Made by a program: the position numbers and the translations under genes. The notes beneath the pieces are model-generated. The model was not told the DNA's origin. It saw nothing but the letters and a program-made list of their open reading frames with translations, and made no database searches. Of a stretch of 64,000 bases of DNA, positions 18,071-25,659 are shown in pieces (position 1 is the stretch's first letter; the number at the start of each line of letters is the position of its first letter). The stretch is from Polaribacter vadi. GTDB taxonomy: Bacteria > Bacteroidota > Bacteroidia > Flavobacteriales > Flavobacteriaceae. Location of the stretch: NCBI RefSeq assembly GCF_001761365.1, contig NZ_CP017477.1:3214001-3278000 (forward strand), in the 5' to 3' direction.

Positions 18071-18188
18071 CCTGCAAGGTTTTCAAAACCTTGTAGGTAT
18101 TTTAAGCTTTATTAAAAAAGGTTTATAGTTATTTAATTTTTATTAAAATCAAAAATACCTACAAGGTCAATAAAAAAGACCTTGTAGG
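18071..18188. repeat. Two CCTGCAAGGT/ACCTTGTAGG palindromes, mutually complementary
   Basis: Hairpin A (18071-18097) pairs CCTGCAAGGTTTT with AAAACCTTGTAGG. Hairpin B (18158-18168 with 18178-18188) pairs CCTACAAGGTC with GACCTTGTAGG. The right arm of A plus its flank (18089-18104) can also pair with the left arm of B and its flank (18152-18167), so three alternative structures are possible. The array fills the gap before metZ. A related copy is at 29131. Confidence 0.8.
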
Positions 18189-18201
18189 AAAAATAAAGAA
18201 A

Positions 18202-19368
18202 ATGAAGAAACATTTCGAAACAGAAGCGATTAGAACACAAACAGAAAGAAGTCAATTTTCTGAACATTCTACACCTTTATATTTAACATCTAGTTTTGTT
18301 TTTGATGATGCTGAAGAAATGAGAGCATCTTTTGCAGAGGAAAAACAACGCAATTTATACAGCAGATTTACAAATCCAAATACCACAGAATTTGTAGATA
18401 AAATTGTACAAATGGAAGGAGCAGAAGCTGGTTACGCTTTTGCAACAGGAATGTCTGCCATTTTTACAACATTTGCAGCTCTGCTAAATGCAGGCGATCA
18501 TGTAGTTTCTTGTAGATCGGTTTTTGGTTCTACACACTCTATGTTCACCAAATTTTTACCAAAATGGAATATTGAAACTTCTTATTTTAAGGTGGATGAA
18601 GTTGATTTGGTAGAAAGTTTAATTAAAGAAAACACTAAAATTCTTTACATAGAAACACCTACAAATCCTGCAGTAGATATTTTAGATTTAGAATTGATTG
18701 GTAAAATTGCCAAAAAACACAATTTAATATTTATTGTAGATAATTGTTTTGCAACACCTTATGTGCAACAGCCAATTAAATTTGGTGCAGATTTGGTCAT
18801 CCATTCTGCTACCAAATTAATTGATGGTCAAGGAAGAGTTTTAGGTGGAGTTACAGTTGGGAAAGCAGATTTAATGAGAGAAATCTATTTATTTGCAAGA
18901 AATACTGGGCCAGCAATGTCTCCTTTTAATGCTTGGGTTTTATCTAAAAGTTTAGAAACTTTATCAGTTAGGGTAGAAAAACATGCAAAAAATGCTAAAA
19001 AATTAGCTAAATTTCTAGAAAAAAGCGACTATGTAAAAATGGTAAAATATCCGTTTTTAAAATCGCATCCTCAATATAAAGTTGCAAAAAAGCAAATGAA
19101 ATTAGGAGGAAATATCGTTGCTTTTGAAATTAAAGGCGGTTTAGAAGCAGGTAGAAAGTTTTTAGACAGTATAAAAATGTGTTCTCTATCAGCAAATTTA
19201 GGCGATACAAGAACCATTGTTACACATCCATCTTCTACAACTCATGGGCGTTTATCTGAAGAAGATCGATTGGAAGTAGGTATCACAAATGGCTTGGTTA
19301 GAATTTCTGTAGGATTAGAAAATATTACTGATATTATTGAAGATATTAAGCAAGCTTTAGAAAAATAA
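18202..19368 (+). CDS. metZ: O-succinylhomoserine sulfhydrylase / cystathionine gamma-synthase-like PLP enzyme
   Basis: A 388-residue PLP enzyme of the same family as MetY but in the MetZ/MetB length class. Motifs are TEAIRTQTERSQFSEHSTPLY at the start, FATGMSAIFTTFAAL for the cofactor phosphate, and HSATKLIDGQGR with the PLP lysine. The C-terminus TIVTHPSSTTHGRL is shared with MetZ and MetB. With acetylated homoserine as the likely local substrate, the true acyl donor is uncertain. It lies 217 bases after the fusion gene, separated by repeats, and has no SAM-I motif of its own. Confidence 0.85.
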   Translation: MKKHFETEAIRTQTERSQFSEHSTPLYLTSSFVFDDAEEMRASFAEEKQRNLYSRFTNPNTTEFVDKIVQMEGAEAGYAFATGMSAIFTTFAALLNAGDHVVSCRSVFGSTHSMFTKFLPKWNIETSYFKVDEVDLVESLIKENTKILYIETPTNPAVDILDLELIGKIAKKHNLIFIVDNCFATPYVQQPIKFGADLVIHSATKLIDGQGRVLGGVTVGKADLMREIYLFARNTGPAMSPFNAWVLSKSLETLSVRVEKHAKNAKKLAKFLEKSDYVKMVKYPFLKSHPQYKVAKKQMKLGGNIVAFEIKGGLEAGRKFLDSIKMCSLSANLGDTRTIVTHPSSTTHGRLSEEDRLEVGITNGLVRISVGLENITDIIEDIKQALEK

Positions 19369-19444
19369 TATTTTCATCATTTTATTATTTCATCAAAAAA
19401 AGCATTTTAAGATTTATAAACATAAAATAACAAGTTGATATTAA

Positions 19445-19480
19445 AAAGATAACGAATTGGTTAACCAATTCGTTATCTTT
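19445..19480. promoter_or_regulatory. 36-base perfect palindrome before the alginate lyase gene
   Basis: Bases 19445-19480 read identically on both strands; the centre is TTGGTTAACCAA. It lies 77 bases after metZ and 31 bases before the lyase ATG. It could be an operator for an alginate-responsive regulator or the metZ terminator (an AT-rich stem followed by TTTACTTTT). Its perfect symmetry, with no unpaired loop, favours a protein-binding site. Confidence 0.55.
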
Positions 19481-19510
19481 ACTTTTAAATACTATTAAAC
19501 TGTGATTTTT

Positions 19511-20455
19511 ATGAAAATTAGTTTCAAAATTATATTTTTTTGTCTTTTAATATTTTCTTTCGTTTTTTGTTCTAAGGATGCTCTTTCTGAAGAAACTGAA
19601 GAGATAATTGAGAATACCTCACAACTTTCGCCAGCTAAAAATTTCGATTTAACGACTTGGAATATTAGTATTCCAGAAAATAATGGGAGTGGAGTTGCCA
19701 CAACAATTTCTGTTTTATCATTGAATAAAGATTATCAAAATGAAAACTATTTTTACACAGCTGAAGATAGTGGAATGGTCTTTAAATGTTTTGTAGATGG
19801 TTTTAAAACATCCACAAATACAAGCTATACTAGAACCGAATTAAGAGAAATGTTAAGAGGTTATGTTACAGGAATTCCTACACAAGGCGTCAATAAAAAC
19901 AATTGGGTTTTTGGTGCTGCACCTAGTTCAGATAAAAATGCTGCAGCTGGTTTTGATGGTGAAATGAATGCAACTTTAGCAGTAAATTACGTAACAACTA
20001 CAGGAAATTCTAGTCAAGTTGGGAGAGTAATTGTAGGTCAAATTCATGCAAATGACGATGAACCTATAAGACTATATTACAGAAAATTACCTAACAATGA
20101 ATTGGGTTCAATTTATTTTGCTCACGAACCAAGAGATGGTTTTGGTAATGAACAATGGGTTGATATGATTGGCTCTAGAAGTAGTTCTGCAACAAATCCA
20201 ACAGATGGAATTGCTTTAAATGAAAAGTTTTCTTACAAAATTAAAACAGTAAATAACTTGTTGACAGTTACCATTTCTAGATCAGGAAAAACCGACGTTA
20301 CAAAAACTGTAGATATGAGCAATAGTGGTTATGATGTTGGTGGGCAATACATGTATTTTAAAGCAGGCGTTTATAATCAAAATAATACAGGAAATGCAGA
20401 TGATTATGTACAAGCAACGTTTTATAAATTAGAAAAAAGTCATACAGTCAATTAA
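19511..20455 (+). CDS. PL7 alginate lyase lipoprotein
   Basis: A 314-residue protein. The ATG at 19511 is chosen because it starts a lipoprotein signal peptide ending FVFCSKD; an upstream in-frame GTG at 19502 is less likely. Polysaccharide lyase family 7 motifs appear in order: RTELRE (about residue 108), GQIH (about 176) and YFKAGVYNQ (about 281), which carry the catalytic Arg, Gln, His and Tyr. It cleaves alginate by beta-elimination at the cell surface or in the periplasm. It is isolated inside the methionine/cysteine region, with a large palindrome upstream, and looks like an insertion into that region. Confidence 0.9.
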   Translation: MKISFKIIFFCLLIFSFVFCSKDALSEETEEIIENTSQLSPAKNFDLTTWNISIPENNGSGVATTISVLSLNKDYQNENYFYTAEDSGMVFKCFVDGFKTSTNTSYTRTELREMLRGYVTGIPTQGVNKNNWVFGAAPSSDKNAAAGFDGEMNATLAVNYVTTTGNSSQVGRVIVGQIHANDDEPIRLYYRKLPNNELGSIYFAHEPRDGFGNEQWVDMIGSRSSSATNPTDGIALNEKFSYKIKTVNNLLTVTISRSGKTDVTKTVDMSNSGYDVGGQYMYFKAGVYNQNNTGNADDYVQATFYKLEKSHTVN

Positions 20456-20484
20456 AATTAAGGGAATTTGATTACTTTAGTTGC

Positions 20485-20895
20485 ATGTTATCAAAGAAAA
20501 CAAAATACGGAATAAAAGCACTTACTTTTTTAGCAAAACAGGAATGTAAAACGCCTGTTGCTATTGCTACTATTTCTAAAAGTGAAAATATTTCACTAAA
20601 ATTTTTAGAAAGTATTTTGTTAACACTTCGTAAAAATGGCTTGTTAGGTTCTAAAAAAGGTAAAGGTGGAGGTTATTATTTATTAAAACCTTCTGATGAA
20701 ATAGAAATGACAACGATTATGCGAATTTTAGAAGGACCAATTTCTATGGTGCCTTGTGTAAGCTTAAATTTTTATGAAAAATGTGATGATTGTCCAGATG
20801 AAAATGCTTGTGCAGTTCATAAATTAATGATGCAAGTTAGAGACAGTTCTCTGCAGATTTTTAGAAACACAACATTGGCAGATTTGTGTAAATAG
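20485..20895 (+). CDS. Rrf2-family transcriptional regulator
   Basis: A 136-residue winged-helix protein. The opening MLSKKTKYGIKALTFLAK and GLLGSKKGKGGGYYLLKP are typical of Rrf2/IscR/CymR. Four cysteines (91, 101, 104 and 110) in the region where IscR binds its Fe-S cluster suggest a cluster or redox sensor. The position ahead of the sulfate-assimilation genes suggests control of cysteine synthesis, like CymR; this is inference. The leader is very short (an imperfect -7-like TACTTTAG at 20473). Confidence 0.88.
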   Translation: MLSKKTKYGIKALTFLAKQECKTPVAIATISKSENISLKFLESILLTLRKNGLLGSKKGKGGGYYLLKPSDEIEMTTIMRILEGPISMVPCVSLNFYEKCDDCPDENACAVHKLMMQVRDSSLQIFRNTTLADLCK

Positions 20896-20932
20896 TAGGT
20901 TTTTATAGTTGATAAAATTTAGAGCATTTTTC

Positions 20933-22153
20933 ATGAAAAAAATTGGATTACTTTTTTTATTATTTTTTACAATTCCACATTTTTCTCAAGAAAATAAGAA
21001 AGAAAATCCTAAAACTAAATTCACTAATTTTTTAGCAAATTCCTATTACAGTCTAAATTTTGGAGGTATTTTTTATCCTTTCTCTAATGATCATTTAATT
21101 GATGGTTTTGCAACTGAAACCTTCAGTAAAAACCGATTTTCTGGCAGATTACTTTTAGGACATAAAATAAACGAAGATTTATCTGTTCAATTTGGAACGA
21201 TGAGACCCGCTTCTTGGTTTAAATATGACAATGTAAATAACACTGGTTATGAAAGAAGTGTGTGGATAAATGCTTGGTCTTTATCACTTAAAAAAGATTT
21301 TAAAATCAATAATAAATTTAATTTGTTTGCAGAAGCTGGTATCGCAAACGTAACTAGATTTGGTTTTTCAATTAATGATCAAGTTATTTATGATGATGCT
21401 CATTTTGCAAGTTTACTCTATGGTTTTGGTCTCCAATATCGATTATCAGACAAATGGCGATTGTCGGCAAATGGAACATTTCTACCTAAATCAACCAAAA
21501 ATAATCAGCCCTCAATTTCACAAGCAACCCTAGGGTTTGAATATCATTTGCAACAAGTAGATGATAAAACAGCAGCTGAATACGCAAAAAACGAATATTT
21601 TTTTCCAAAGAATATTTTTCAAGTAAGTTATGGAACAGGAGAAATTGGTTTTGGATTCAATCAATTTTTTGGAATGAGTTTGCCAGTTGGTAATTTTGAT
21701 AGTTTTGGAGTGCCGATTTTTTGGGTTGGAGAAGTAAAAGCACAACATGCTTTGTCTTTAACATATCAACGTTTAATTTACAGATCAGAAAAGATTTTTT
21801 CTTTAGATTGGGGAGCAAGTGCAACCTATTTTCAATCAAGAGAGGGTACAGATGTTTTTGCTTTTTCGATTTTTCCAGTTTTACGTTTCTATTTGTGGCG
21901 AAAACCAACCTTTGATTTTTATGCAAATTACTCCATCATTGGTCCTGCTTATATTACAAAAAGTGATATTGACAACTCTAAAACTGGCCCAAATATAACC
22001 TATCAAGATACGATGGGTTTTGGGGTATTCTTTGGAGAAAAAAGAGAATATAACTTCGAGTTGAGAATTATGCATTATTCGAATGGAAATATTTTTACTA
22101 GAAATGCGGGTGTTGCAATTCCACTTCAATTTACAATCGGAAAGACTTTTTAA
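20933..22153 (+). CDS. PagL-like outer-membrane protein (acyloxyacyl hydrolase family)
   Basis: A 406-residue protein from the ATG at 20933, which begins a signal peptide (MKKIGLLFLLFFTIPHFSQ); an upstream TTG at 20909 is less likely. Alternating beta strands and a terminal Phe indicate an outer-membrane barrel. Near the C-terminus HYSNGNIFTRNAG aligns with the lipid A deacylase PagL motif, with His381 and Ser383 in place. The position matching the PagL catalytic Glu is Ala395. It is roughly twice PagL length, so it carries an extra N-terminal barrel-like half. The role next to cysteine genes is unclear. Confidence 0.6.
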   Translation: MKKIGLLFLLFFTIPHFSQENKKENPKTKFTNFLANSYYSLNFGGIFYPFSNDHLIDGFATETFSKNRFSGRLLLGHKINEDLSVQFGTMRPASWFKYDNVNNTGYERSVWINAWSLSLKKDFKINNKFNLFAEAGIANVTRFGFSINDQVIYDDAHFASLLYGFGLQYRLSDKWRLSANGTFLPKSTKNNQPSISQATLGFEYHLQQVDDKTAAEYAKNEYFFPKNIFQVSYGTGEIGFGFNQFFGMSLPVGNFDSFGVPIFWVGEVKAQHALSLTYQRLIYRSEKIFSLDWGASATYFQSREGTDVFAFSIFPVLRFYLWRKPTFDFYANYSIIGPAYITKSDIDNSKTGPNITYQDTMGFGVFFGEKREYNFELRIMHYSNGNIFTRNAGVAIPLQFTIGKTF

Positions 22154-22324
22154 AGCTCCTTTTATCTTTTTTTACCAAAATTATCGTAAAATATATTCTT
22201 TAACTACAACCTTTTAGTATTTCGATATCCTCAAATAATCTAACTTATTTTTATTAATCTACTAAAACGATAGGGTTTGTATTTATTTTAAGAATTATAG
22301 AGTAATTTTTTAAAATAAAAGGTA

Positions 22325-22357
22325 TATGTTTGCATACCCTACTAAATAAATAGGGTA
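22325..22357 (+). promoter_or_regulatory. Promoter and dyad operator of the sulfate-assimilation operon
   Basis: TATGTTTG (22325-22332) is an exact -7 box. Immediately downstream TACCCTA (22335-22341), nine bases, then TAGGGTA (22351-22357) forms a perfect 7-bp inverted repeat around the expected start point. Its place fits a repressor site, possibly for the Rrf2 protein encoded upstream. No TTTG -33 box is seen. Confidence 0.55.
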
Positions 22358-22376
22358 ATAATATTTATACAATATT

Positions 22377-22640
22377 ATGATTGCAGATCAAATGATTTTT
22401 AGTAAAAAAATAGCAAAACAAAGTTTTGAGGAAGATTTATCTTCAGAGAAACCAATAAGGAGCATTGTAAAAGCATTAAGCTGGAGAATTGTAGGAACGT
22501 TAGATACGCTAGTGGTTTCCTATTTTGTAACAGGTAAAATAGTTTTAGCAGCATCCATTGCTACTGTAGATTTTTTAACGAAACTAGTTTTATACTTTTT
22601 TCATGAAAGAATTTGGAACAAAATAAAATGGGGTAAATAA
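22377..22640 (+). CDS. DUF2061 small membrane protein
   Basis: An 87-residue protein. The segment KPIRSIVKALSWRIVGTLDT and the two following membrane segments (about residues 38-52 and 57-76) match DUF2061. Function is unknown. It is the first gene of the cys operon, coupled to cysH by a one-base overlap (TAATG), so a role in sulfate uptake or sulfur metabolism is plausible. No recognisable sulfate transporter lies in the window. Confidence 0.85.
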   Translation: MIADQMIFSKKIAKQSFEEDLSSEKPIRSIVKALSWRIVGTLDTLVVSYFVTGKIVLAASIATVDFLTKLVLYFFHERIWNKIKWGK

Positions 22641-23254
22641 TGAGTTTAGACTTAGATAAAGTTAATAAAGAATTACAAGATAAAAGTCCAGAAGAAATTA
22701 TTTCTTGGGCAATTTCTTATGCAAAAAATCCAATTATTACTACCAATTTTCGTCCTTATGAAGTAGCAATTTTAAATGCTGTTACAGAGGTGCAAAAAGA
22801 CATTAAAGTAATTTGGTGCGATACTGGTTACAATACAATTCAGACGTATAAACACGCAGAAGAAATTATTGAAAAACTGAATTTAAACATTCAGTTATAC
22901 GTTCCTAAACAGACAGTTGCACACAGAAATGTAGTTTTAGGAGTTCCTTCAGTTGATGATGAAAAACACACACTTTTTACAGAGCAAGTAAAACTAGAAC
23001 CTTTTAAAAGAGCAATGCAAGAACACAAACCAGATGTTTGGTTTACAAATTTAAGAAAAGGGCAAACTGCTTTTAGAAATAGTATAGATGTGGTTTCTGT
23101 TAGTAAAGACGGAATTATAAAAGTAAGTCCTTTTTACAATAGTTCAGATGAAGATTTAGATACTTATTTAGAAGAAAAAGGCTTGCCAAACGAATTCAAA
23201 TATTTCGATCCAACAAAGGTGGAAAGCAACAGAGAATGTGGTTTGCATATATAA
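22640..23254 (+). CDS. cysH: Phosphoadenylyl-sulfate/adenylyl-sulfate reductase
   Basis: A 204-residue thiol-dependent reductase that turns activated sulfate into sulfite. The PP-loop-like fold start (ITTNFRPYEVAI), VIWCDTGYN, and the catalytic ECGLH with Cys200 are present. The CC...CxxC cluster motif of Fe-S APS reductases is missing: the position reads NLRKGQTAFRNS. By family rule this suggests PAPS as substrate, yet no APS kinase (cysC) is in this operon. It is shorter than E. coli CysH (244). The stop overlaps the region where the cysD start lies. Confidence 0.92.
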   Translation: MSLDLDKVNKELQDKSPEEIISWAISYAKNPIITTNFRPYEVAILNAVTEVQKDIKVIWCDTGYNTIQTYKHAEEIIEKLNLNIQLYVPKQTVAHRNVVLGVPSVDDEKHTLFTEQVKLEPFKRAMQEHKPDVWFTNLRKGQTAFRNSIDVVSVSKDGIIKVSPFYNSSDEDLDTYLEEKGLPNEFKYFDPTKVESNRECGLHI

Positions 23255-23265
23255 AAGACATGATA

Positions 23266-24171
23266 ATGAATCAAAATACAATACAAGTAGATGCTTTAGA
23301 AAGCGAAGCCATTTATATTTTTAGAGAAGTTGTAGCGCAATTTGAAAAACCTGTGTTGCTTTTTTCTGGTGGAAAAGACAGCATCACTTTAGTGCGTTTG
23401 GCGCAAAAAGCATTTTATCCTGCAAAAATTCCTTTTCCTTTAATGCATATAGATACTGGGCATAATTTTCCTGAAACGATAGCTTTTAGAGACAAGCTAA
23501 CCAAAGAATTAGGTGTTGAATTAATTGTAAGAAACGTTCAAGATAATATAGATTCTGGTAGAGTAAAAGAAGAAACTGGTAGATATGCAAGTAGAAATAT
23601 GTTGCAAACAGAAACCTTATTAGATGCTATTGAAGAGTTTGGTTTTGATGCTTGTATTGGTGGAGCAAGAAGAGATGAAGAAAAAGCAAGAGCCAAAGAA
23701 CGTATTTTTTCTGTAAGAGACGATTTTGGTCAGTGGGATGAAAAAAACCAACGTCCAGAAGTTTTCGATATGTTAAATGGACGTATAGATTTAGGTCAAA
23801 ATGTACGTGTTTTTCCAATTTCTAATTGGACAGAATTAGACGTTTGGTCCTACATAGAAAAAGAAAAGATCGAAATTCCATCCATTTATTTTGCCCATAA
23901 AAGGAAAATATTTGTGAGAGATAATATGATTTGGTCTGCAGATGATTCAGTTGTTTTTAGAGATAAAGAAGAAGAGGTCTTAGAAAAAATGGTTCGTTTT
24001 AGAACTGTGGGCGATATGAGTTGTACAGCAGCAGTTTTGTCTGACGCTATAGATATTACAAAAGTCGTCGAAGAAATTAGAGATTCTTCAATTTCAGAAA
24101 GAGGGGCAAGAATCGATGACAAACGTTCTGAAGCAGCAATGGAAAAACGAAAACAACAAGGATATTTCTAA
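23266..24171 (+). CDS. cysD: Sulfate adenylyltransferase subunit 2
   Basis: A 301-residue ATP-sulfurylase catalytic subunit of the PP-loop family. The ATP-pyrophosphatase motif LLFSGGKDSITLVRLA is at the N-terminus, and CIGGARRDEEKARAKERIFS is conserved in CysD. The ATG at 23266 is chosen (23260 also possible) because it clears the cysH stop and gives the family N-terminus; earlier starts lie within cysH. With CysN it forms APS from sulfate and ATP. A 234-base gap with repeats separates it from cysN. Confidence 0.95.
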   Translation: MNQNTIQVDALESEAIYIFREVVAQFEKPVLLFSGGKDSITLVRLAQKAFYPAKIPFPLMHIDTGHNFPETIAFRDKLTKELGVELIVRNVQDNIDSGRVKEETGRYASRNMLQTETLLDAIEEFGFDACIGGARRDEEKARAKERIFSVRDDFGQWDEKNQRPEVFDMLNGRIDLGQNVRVFPISNWTELDVWSYIEKEKIEIPSIYFAHKRKIFVRDNMIWSADDSVVFRDKEEEVLEKMVRFRTVGDMSCTAAVLSDAIDITKVVEEIRDSSISERGARIDDKRSEAAMEKRKQQGYF

Positions 24172-24187
24172 ACTTTTTTAGGTTTAA

Positions 24188-24206
24188 TACTGAACTTGAT
24201 TCAGTA
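24188..24206. repeat. TACTGAA-TTCAGTA palindromic repeat
   Basis: TACTGAA (24188-24194) pairs with TTCAGTA (24200-24206) and is followed by TCTCA. The copy in the SAM-I riboswitch at 13031-13049 has the same arms and the same TCTCA flank. Related copies are at 12981, 33848 and 36739. Confidence 0.75.
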
Positions 24207-24224
24207 TCTCAGTGAAAATTATTT

Positions 24225-24300
24225 GGGCGTTTTAACGGGCTTTCCACTATATCTTTTTTTGAGAAAAACAAAAAAAGGATGTCGTTTCAATCCCTAACGC
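24225..24300. repeat. Flavobacterial GGGCGTT...AACGC structured repeat
   Basis: Outer arms GGGCGTT (24225-24231) and CTAACGC (24294-24300) enclose CTTTCCACTATATC, a T run, a loop, an A run and AAGGATGTCGTTTCAATCCC. The T and A runs can form an inner stem. The inner halves recur at 30302-30319 and 30403-30423. Elements of this form are common between genes in Flavobacteriia; function is unknown. This one sits between the two subunit genes of ATP sulfurylase. Confidence 0.75.
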
Positions 24301-24405
24301 AACTATTAAAAAGTGATTTGCAAGTTTCAAAAACTTTTAAATATCAATAAAAAAAATACAAATCAAGCGAATAGCTAAAAGCAAAACGCTAAGAGCATAA
24401 AAGAA

Positions 24406-25653
24406 ATGAATGTACTAAAAATAGCAACAGCAGGAAGTGTAGATGATGGAAAAAGTACTTTAATTGGTCGTTTGTTATATGATACAAAATCGTTAACAGA
24501 TGATAAATTAGAAGCCATTGAAGAAAAAAGTAGACAACGTGGTTTTGACTATTTAGATTTTTCTTTAGCAACAGATGGTTTGGTTGCAGAACGTGAACAA
24601 GGAATTACTATAGATGTTGCACATATTTATTTTTCAACCAGAAAAAAGAGTTTCATTATTGCAGATACTCCAGGTCATATAGAATATACTAGGAATATGG
24701 TTACTGGTGCATCAACAGCACAAGCTTCTATTGTTTTAATCGATGCTAGAAATGGGGTTGTAGAACAAACTTATCGTCATTTTTTTATCAATAATTTATT
24801 ACGAATAAAAGATGTTGTAATCGCCATTAATAAAATGGATTTAGTTGATTTTTCGGAAGAAAAATATAACATCATTAAAGGTGAAATAGAATATTTGGCA
24901 AGCAAAAGTGAGTATAAAAACCAGAATTTAACTTTTATTCCATTGTCTGCTTTACAAGGAGATAATATAGTTTCAAAATCTGAAAACACACCTTGGTACA
25001 AAGGCGAAACGTTGTTACATCATTTAGAAAATTTAGATGCAGAAGACATAAGTGATGCTTCTCAAGTTCGTTTTCCTGTGCAAACTGTTATCAGACCAAA
25101 AACAGAAGAATTTCATGATTTTAGAGGTTATGCAGGTAAAATTTATGGTGGAGATTTAGAAATTGGAGATGATATTGTGGTGTTACCATCACAAACAAAA
25201 TCAAAAATAAAAAGCATTCATTTTTTTGATAAAGAATACGCAAAAGCAAAAAACGGAAGTTCTGTAACCATCACTTTAGATGATAATGTAAATGTAAGTA
25301 GAGGAGATATGTTGGTTAAAATTGATGAAGAACCAACCATTACAAAACAATTAAAAGCCACTATTTGTTGGATGGATTCCAGTCCACTTCAAGCATCACA
25401 AAAATACTATATAAAACATGGTGTAAATGATGCACAAGCAAAAATTACACAATTATCAAACATTATAAAAACAGATTTTTCAGGCAAAACTGAAAATCCA
25501 TCAGAATTAAAACTGAATCAAATAGGCGAAATTGAATTAAAAATAAGCAAACCATTATTGGTAGATACTTATCAAAAAAATAAATCAAATGGTTCTTTTA
25601 TTTTAATCAATCCTAAAACTAATAATACAGTAGGTGTAGGATTTATAAATTAA
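24406..25653 (+). CDS. cysN: Sulfate adenylyltransferase subunit 1 (GTPase)
   Basis: A 415-residue EF-Tu-like GTPase that drives APS formation by CysD. G1 is GSVDDGKSTLIGRLL, G3 is DTPGHIEYTRNM and G4 is NKMD. The switch segment EREQGITIDVAH is conserved. The C-terminal beta-barrel domains follow from about residue 230. It ends without a CysC (APS kinase) domain, unlike CysNC fusions. The sulfite reductase gene starts six bases later. Confidence 0.95.
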   Translation: MNVLKIATAGSVDDGKSTLIGRLLYDTKSLTDDKLEAIEEKSRQRGFDYLDFSLATDGLVAEREQGITIDVAHIYFSTRKKSFIIADTPGHIEYTRNMVTGASTAQASIVLIDARNGVVEQTYRHFFINNLLRIKDVVIAINKMDLVDFSEEKYNIIKGEIEYLASKSEYKNQNLTFIPLSALQGDNIVSKSENTPWYKGETLLHHLENLDAEDISDASQVRFPVQTVIRPKTEEFHDFRGYAGKIYGGDLEIGDDIVVLPSQTKSKIKSIHFFDKEYAKAKNGSSVTITLDDNVNVSRGDMLVKIDEEPTITKQLKATICWMDSSPLQASQKYYIKHGVNDAQAKITQLSNIIKTDFSGKTENPSELKLNQIGEIELKISKPLLVDTYQKNKSNGSFILINPKTNNTVGVGFIN

Positions 25654-25659
25654 AAAAAA

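Noticed and set aside
18000..18201. A third SAM-I riboswitch before metZ
   Set aside because: None of the S-box core segments occurs; the gap is filled by repeat hairpins.
19502..19510. GTG start for the alginate lyase
   Set aside because: It would add three residues before a complete lipoprotein signal peptide that begins at ATG 19511.
23236..23265. Upstream start for cysD inside cysH
   Set aside because: It adds residues not seen in the family; ATG 23266 (or 23260) follows the cysH stop and gives the usual N-terminus.
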